From assembly GCA_937907415.1 (NCBI GenBank), contig CALCHY010000271.1:1-11689 (forward strand): DNA of 11,689 bases. Reading direction: 5' to 3'. This DNA is from an uncultured Trueperaceae bacterium. GTDB taxonomy: Bacteria > Deinococcota > Deinococci > Deinococcales > Trueperaceae. Position numbers and translations under genes: made by a program. Positions 7,335-11,689 of this stretch are shown piece after piece. The first letter of the stretch is position 1. Each line of letters begins with the position of its first letter. The notes below the pieces were generated by a model that did no database searches, was not told the DNA's origin, and saw only the letters and a list, made by a program, of their open reading frames with translations.

Positions 7335-10190
7335 ATGCAGGCAGAAGTCATCAAACGCCACTCTTCGCGTCGATCGCCGTTGTCCGGCTTCCTACCTGAA
7401 GCGCTCACGGGTGCAACTGGTTACGACCGCATTGCCGGCTACTTTAGTTCCTCCCTGTTTCAAGTTGCTGGCGAAGCCATTTCGAACATGGCGGAAGGCT
7501 CGGTAGTACGCATCATCTGCAACTCCGATCTTTCACCCGAGGACGTCACGACGGCCCGTGCAGCACAAGCAGGGATGCTGAAGGAGTGGAAGCACTGGCT
7601 CGGTCAACACATAACCCCGGAGGTTCAGACGAGCCTGCAGCAGCTGTACGACCTTCTGGAGAGTGGCCGACTGAAAGTGCGGGTGCTTCCAAGTGAGGTC
7701 CACGGCCTACTTCACGGTAAAGCCGGAGTCATCCGATACGAGAATGGTGAACGCCTCAGTTTCGTTGGGAGTGCGAACGAGACGCTAAGCGGCTGGCAAC
7801 GCAACTACGAGATCGTCTGGTCAGACCGCAGCCCGGAAGGGTGTAGCTGGGTTCAAGCGGAGTTCGATGCTCTTTGGAACCACTCAGACGCACACCCGCT
7901 GGCCAGCGCCGTAGTTACCGAGATCAAGCGAGTGGCGCGCCGAACCGTCATAAGCAATATCGAACGGTGGCGTGGTAACGAAGCGGCAGACGCTCAAGCG
8001 ATAATCGAGGCGCCAATCTACCAGCGGGAGGGCGGGCTGTGGGCGCACCAGAAATGGTTCATTCAGCACGCCTTCGAGCTTCACCGCCGTCATGGAGCTC
8101 GCCTAGTTCTTGCCGATCAAGTGGGCCTAGGCAAGACGATTCAGTTAGCGCTGGCCGCCAAACTCATGCTCCTCTGGGGCAACGGAAACGTACTCGCGGT
8201 AGTGCCACAGCCCCTTATGAAGCAGTGGCGGGGCGAGCTGTGGGAGTACCTGAGGCTCCCGTCGGCGCTTTGGGATGGGCAGTTCTGGATTGACGAACAG
8301 GAGATCAAGCACGCGCCCCGCCGCGCCGGCCACCTTGGCCTTCTCGAATGTCCGCGGCGCTTCGGAATAATCTCCTCTGGCCTCGTCAAGCGCAACCCAG
8401 AGGTGCGTGCCCTACTTACCGATGTGAACTGGGAGTGCGTAATCCTAGATGAGGCCCACCACGCAAGGCGTAAGAACTTCGGCGTTAACAAGCGCCATCA
8501 AGACGCGCAGCCGAACAACCTCCTTCAGTTCCTCAGTGCCGTTGGAAGCCAAACACGCAGCATGCTGCTGGCAACCGCCACGCCAATACAGCTCGACCCA
8601 ATCGAGGCGTACGACCTCCTTGATGCCCTGAATAAGGGCAATCTACGCGTCATTGGGGCCAATCCATATAACCAGTGGCGCCGCGATCCACGTGCCGGCC
8701 TCGATATCATCGCTGGCAAGGTAGCACCTCCGAAGGAGCTAGCGGACGTTTGGCAGTGGATGTGCGATCCATTCCCTGACGACAACCACGTCGACGTCGC
8801 CGGCGACCCTGCCAGGCAGAGGCTGCGAGATTCCATCCGTCGACTCGCCGACCCGGTGGAGCTGAGGCTCGGGCGACCGCTAAAGGCAGCCCAGTACTCC
8901 ACGGACGCCTACTTGCAGCTTCGGCCTGCGGATCGTGGGCTACTGCAGCGGCTTGCCGACGTGTACTTTGATGAGCTGAACCCGTACATTGCCCACATCG
9001 TGCGGCGCCGGCGCGAATTCCTTGAGGACCAGATCGATCCAAGCACGAACGAGCCGTTCCTCCCCAAGGTCAAAGTCCGCCTCTACGGCGACCAACCAGG
9101 TCAGGCAATCAACCTCACGCAAGAACTCCGCACTGCGTACGATTCAGCGGAGGGCTTCTGCGAGGCCGTCGGTGAGCGCGACGGCTTCAATTCTGGGTTC
9201 CTGGAAACACTGCTACTCCGCCGGGTTGGAAGCACGATCTACGCTGGCGAGAGAACAGCCAAGAAGCTGCTCGGCCTCGCGCAGTCGGAAACCGTCGACG
9301 ATGAGGAAGAAGTCGAGGAGCTAGACGACGAAGCCGAAAACGCAGACGTGAAGAGCGAGCCGAATCGAGCCCAGTCAAAGCTTCAACCGCTAATGCCTCA
9401 GGAGCGCGAGCACCTTGAGGCATTCCTGCTGCAGTTGGGCTTGGCTAGCAACGACCCAAAGTACGACCGCGTTCTAGAACTCTTGCGCGTTGGCTTCCGA
9501 AGCCTCGAAGGGGTACAGGAGACCGAACCGTGGATCGAGCTCGGCTGCATCATCTTCTCGCAGTACTTCGACAGCGCGAAGTGGCTGGCCGACCGCCTGA
9601 CGCGCGAGTTCCCGCACCAGGACATCGCCCTTTACGCCGGCTCTGGGAAATCAGGACTCTACCGCAATGGAATGTTCGAGTCCAAGCCAAGAGACCTTCT
9701 CAAGGAACTCGTCCGCGATGGGCGCATCAAGCTGGTAATCGGAACTGACGCGGCGTCCGAGGGTCTAAACCTGCAGCGCCTTGGCACGCTCATTAACCTC
9801 GACTTGCCGTGGAACCCCACAAGGCTAGAGCAGCGCAAAGGCCGCATACAACGCATTGGTCAGGTACGCGACGAGGTCCATATCTACAACATGCGCTACA
9901 AGGGCTCGGTAGAGGACAAGGTCCACGACCGACTCTCCACGCGCACCCGGCAGATCATGGACATCTTCGGCCAGTTGCCCGACACGCTTGAAGCCGTTTG
10001 GGTGGAGATCGCGCGGAACAACGAGCAAGAAGCCGCGCGCCGAATCGACCAACTCCCCGAAGAACGGCCCTTCATAGACAAGTACGACAGGATTCCAGAA
10101 AACCTTGACTGGGAAACATGCAGCACCGTACTCGATTCGCAGGTGCAAATGAATGCACTAATGCGGTCATGGGACGGCAAGGAGGTTTGA
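7335..10190 (+). CDS. Phospholipase-D-like domain fused to SNF2-family helicase, anti-phage associated
   Basis: This 951-aa protein joins two modules. Residues 1-190 form a PLD-like domain: GYDRIAGYFSSSLF (29-42), H127-G-K129 and F-V-G-S-A-N-E-T (143-150). This is an HxK...GSxN signature lacking the Asp found four residues after the Lys in classical PLD enzymes; such reduced motifs are common in nuclease-type PLD domains. Residues from about 235 form an SNF2 ATPase: motif I D261-Q-V-G-L-G-K-T, motif II DEAHH (372-376), TATP (414-417), IIFSQYFDSAKWL (739-751), GTDAASEGLNLQ (803-814) and QRKGRIQRIGQ (833-843). An acidic linker (652-675) precedes the second RecA lobe. Its likely role is translocation on duplex DNA, with the PLD part as nuclease or DNA-binding element; DISARM carries comparable parts as separate DrmC and SNF2 proteins. 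The gene starts 8 nt after the methylase stop with only AGGGG (7325-7329) as a weak ribosome site. The DUF262 gene follows after 7 nt. Confidence 0.93.
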   Translation: MQAEVIKRHSSRRSPLSGFLPEALTGATGYDRIAGYFSSSLFQVAGEAISNMAEGSVVRIICNSDLSPEDVTTARAAQAGMLKEWKHWLGQHITPEVQTSLQQLYDLLESGRLKVRVLPSEVHGLLHGKAGVIRYENGERLSFVGSANETLSGWQRNYEIVWSDRSPEGCSWVQAEFDALWNHSDAHPLASAVVTEIKRVARRTVISNIERWRGNEAADAQAIIEAPIYQREGGLWAHQKWFIQHAFELHRRHGARLVLADQVGLGKTIQLALAAKLMLLWGNGNVLAVVPQPLMKQWRGELWEYLRLPSALWDGQFWIDEQEIKHAPRRAGHLGLLECPRRFGIISSGLVKRNPEVRALLTDVNWECVILDEAHHARRKNFGVNKRHQDAQPNNLLQFLSAVGSQTRSMLLATATPIQLDPIEAYDLLDALNKGNLRVIGANPYNQWRRDPRAGLDIIAGKVAPPKELADVWQWMCDPFPDDNHVDVAGDPARQRLRDSIRRLADPVELRLGRPLKAAQYSTDAYLQLRPADRGLLQRLADVYFDELNPYIAHIVRRRREFLEDQIDPSTNEPFLPKVKVRLYGDQPGQAINLTQELRTAYDSAEGFCEAVGERDGFNSGFLETLLLRRVGSTIYAGERTAKKLLGLAQSETVDDEEEVEELDDEAENADVKSEPNRAQSKLQPLMPQEREHLEAFLLQLGLASNDPKYDRVLELLRVGFRSLEGVQETEPWIELGCIIFSQYFDSAKWLADRLTREFPHQDIALYAGSGKSGLYRNGMFESKPRDLLKELVRDGRIKLVIGTDAASEGLNLQRLGTLINLDLPWNPTRLEQRKGRIQRIGQVRDEVHIYNMRYKGSVEDKVHDRLSTRTRQIMDIFGQLPDTLEAVWVEIARNNEQEAARRIDQLPEERPFIDKYDRIPENLDWETCSTVLDSQVQMNALMRSWDGKEV
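10181..10185 (+). promoter_or_regulatory. Shine-Dalgarno for the DUF262 gene, inside the end of the helicase gene
   Basis: GGAGG at 10181-10185 lies within the last codons of the PLD-helicase gene, 12 nt before ATG 10198. The spacing is long, so initiation probably also relies on ribosomes terminating at TGA 10188-10190. Confidence 0.5.
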
Positions 10191-10197
10191 GCCTAGA

Positions 10198-11689
10198 ATG
10201 AAAATCTCCACGATCCTCCATCACATCGACTCAGGCCACATGGCCCTGCCTGAGTTTCAACGGGGTTACGTTTGGAACCGCGACCAAGTCAGAGCACTGT
10301 TCGATTCCCTGAATAGGCGCCATCCAGTTGGCGGACTACTTGTATGGGTAACAGACTCTGACACAGCCGTCCACCGTGGGGACGGCGAGATTGCTCCAGG
10401 AGTCGTGAAGCTCCTGCTTGACGGTCAGCAACGGATAACGACGCTGTACGGAGTCGCAAGGGGCCAGGCTCCGAAGTTTTTGACGGGAACGCGGACACCT
10501 TTAACGGGCTGCACTTCCACCTTGACACGCAGGAGTTCAGCTTCTGGCAGCCTGTGAAGATGCGCGACGACCCTCTTTGGGTAAGCCTCAGCGAACTCTT
10601 CCAGGGCGGCATGGACGGCATGGGGAAGATGATAGAGAAGCTGAATTGCTCGCCAGAGTTTACTGCGAATATGGGCAAGTATGTCTCTCGGATAAGTGGA
10701 ATCCTCGGTATCATGGACATCGACCTTCACATTGAAGAAGTGACAGGCAAGGACAAGACAATCGACGTCGTAGTCGACATTTTCAACCGCGTTAATAGTG
10801 GCGGCACCAAGCTTTCGAAGGGCGACCTTGCGCTCGCCAAAATTTGCGCCGACTGGCCCGAAGCGCGCGATGTTATGAAGGCCGACTTAGCGCGCTGGCA
10901 GGCGGCAGGTTTCGCATTTGATCTTGATTGGCTTCTAAGGTCAGTAAACACTGTGCTGACCGGAGAGGCAAAATTCCAGTTCCTTCACGACAAAACTGCT
11001 TCGGAAATCGTGGACGCCCTCAAGCGCGCGACGAAGCAAATCGACGCCAGCCTCAATCTCATCTCGGGGCGCTTGGGATTGGATCACGATCGAGTCTTGT
11101 TTGGCCGCTTCGGAATCCCTGTCATGGTTCGATACTTGGATCAGCATAGTGGCCCGCTTAGCGCTGCAGCGCTCGACAAACTGCTCTTCTGGTTTGCTCA
11201 AGCTGGCATGCGTGGCCGCTTCTCAGGGTCGACCGAGTCATATATTGATCAAGACCTAGCGGCACTGGAACGAGATGGTGATCCCCTCGACAACCTGCTG
11301 CACCAACTTAGGCTCTGGCAAGGTAGCTTCAGAGTCGAGGCCGACCATTTCGCAGCAACAAGCCTCGGAGCCCGCTTTTACCCCGTTCTATACATGCTGA
11401 CAAGGATGGGAGCAGCACGCGATTGGGGAACTGGCCTCTCACTGAAGAGCAGCCTTCTTGGCAAGATGTCCAAACTCGAGGTGCACCACATCTTCCCAAA
11501 GGCGCTACTTTACAAGGCAGGTTACGAGCGAAGCGAGGTCAACGCGATTGCCAACTTCAACTTTCAAACCAAGGCGACAAACCTTGCCATCGGTGCACGC
11601 ACGCCTCATGAATACTTCAAGGAGATTGAGGCAGAACACCCGGGCGCCCTAGCTTCTCAGTGGATACCACTAGATGACGAACTGTGGCG
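10198..11689 (+). pseudogene. DUF262 / HNH (GmrSD-type) nuclease gene, frameshifted and cut by the window edge
   Basis: The first 119 codons (10198-10557) encode a DUF262 start: MALPEFQRGYVWNRDQV (residues 15-31), HPVGGLLVW and the nucleotide/DNA-processing motif D75-G-Q-Q-R, then TTLYGV. After PKF (codons to 10479) the frame degrades into unrelated residues and stops at TGA 10555-10557. In the frame whose codons start at 10482, the protein resumes family-like as DGNADTFNGLHFHLDTQEF and is open to 11689. That part contains IFNRVNSGGTKLSKGDLALA (typical DUF262) and, near the end, L-E-V-H-H-I-F-P-K with H codons at 11484 and 11487, then ATNLAIG, an HNH/DUF1524-like nuclease core. Six T rather than five at 10477-10481 would restore one frame of at least 497 codons. 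GmrSD, BrxU and SspE are relatives that restrict modified or foreign DNA. The gene may be a true mutant, a split gene or a sequencing artefact; its 3' end is outside the window. Confidence 0.9.
10477..10481 (+). other. Frameshift point: T5 run in the DUF262 gene
   Basis: Five T follow AAG (10474-10476). The reading is AAG TTT TTG ACG in the starting frame, whereas the family-like continuation needs AAG TTT TTT GAC, with one more T. The surrounding heptamer G TTT TTG does not fit the X-XXY-YYZ slippery pattern, because the first base is G, so programmed -1 frameshifting is not well supported. A run of five is also short for phase variation. Confidence 0.85.

Noticed and set aside
9825..10148. 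107-codon open frame on the minus strand within the helicase gene
   Set aside because: It lies wholly inside the conserved SNF2 motif VI region and downstream coding sequence, so it is a shadow of that gene.
10477..10484. Programmed -1 frameshifting as an explanation for the DUF262 break
   Set aside because: G TTT TTG is not an X-XXY-YYZ heptamer, and I saw no strong hairpin or Shine-Dalgarno-type stimulator placed at the right distance. An indel is simpler, though not proven.
10289..10720. 143-codon open frame on the minus strand across the DUF262 frameshift
   Set aside because: The + strand encodes recognisable DUF262 sequence on both sides of the shift, so the minus-strand frame is a shadow.
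1..11689. CRISPR arrays, tRNA or rRNA genes, insertion sequences and integrase genes
   Set aside because: No spaced repeats, cloverleaf-like segments, rRNA signatures, terminal inverted repeats with a transposase, or integrase motifs were seen on either strand.

Overview
The window is GC-rich bacterial DNA. All of its supported genes lie on the + strand and use Shine-Dalgarno-type or translationally coupled starts, including one GTG start. Composition and gene content fit a high-GC Gram-negative such as a proteobacterium, but nothing here fixes the taxon. The window reads as an anti-phage defence island: one compact five-gene cassette, preceded by the tail of an unrelated gene and a 430-bp stretch with no convincing gene.

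Layout. Positions 1-113 hold the last 36 codons of an upstream gene with a QxxxY helix and different codon habits. Positions 114-543 hold no supported gene, one GC-rich inverted repeat and at best a weak promoter candidate. The cassette follows: (1) 544-3630, a DUF499-type P-loop ATPase of 1028 aa; (2) 3627-4307, a DUF3780 protein of 226 aa that overlaps gene 1 by ATGA; (3) 4417-7326, a DUF1156-type DNA methyltransferase of 969 aa; (4) 7335-10190, a 951-aa protein joining an N-terminal phospholipase-D-like domain to an SNF2-type helicase; (5) 10198 to the right edge, a DUF262 (GmrS/ParB-like) protein with a C-terminal HNH (DUF1524-like) nuclease domain. Gene 5 is broken as read: one base appears to be missing from a run of five T at 10477-10481, and translation stops at 10557, although the other reading frame is open and family-like from there to the edge.

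How the genes may work together. The set DUF499 + DUF3780 + DUF1156 methylase + PLD/SNF2 helicase is, from memory and not checked here, a recurring cluster that databases label 'anti-phage-associated'. It corresponds to what has been called a helicase-methylase-ATPase (Hma-like) system. It shares an ATPase type with BREX (BrxC/PglY-like DUF499) and a methylase + SNF2 + PLD toolkit with DISARM. The plausible reading is that the methylase marks self DNA while the ATPase, DUF3780 protein and PLD-helicase act on unmarked foreign DNA. The DUF262-HNH protein would be an added nuclease, possibly modification-dependent like GmrSD. The mechanism is inference.

Points most worth a second look are the single-base frameshift in the nuclease gene with its GTGA stop/start junction, the DPGY (not DPPY) catalytic motif in the methylase, a QGSLF clamp-binding-like motif at the end of the DUF3780 protein's disordered tail, and the PLD-SNF2 fusion itself.
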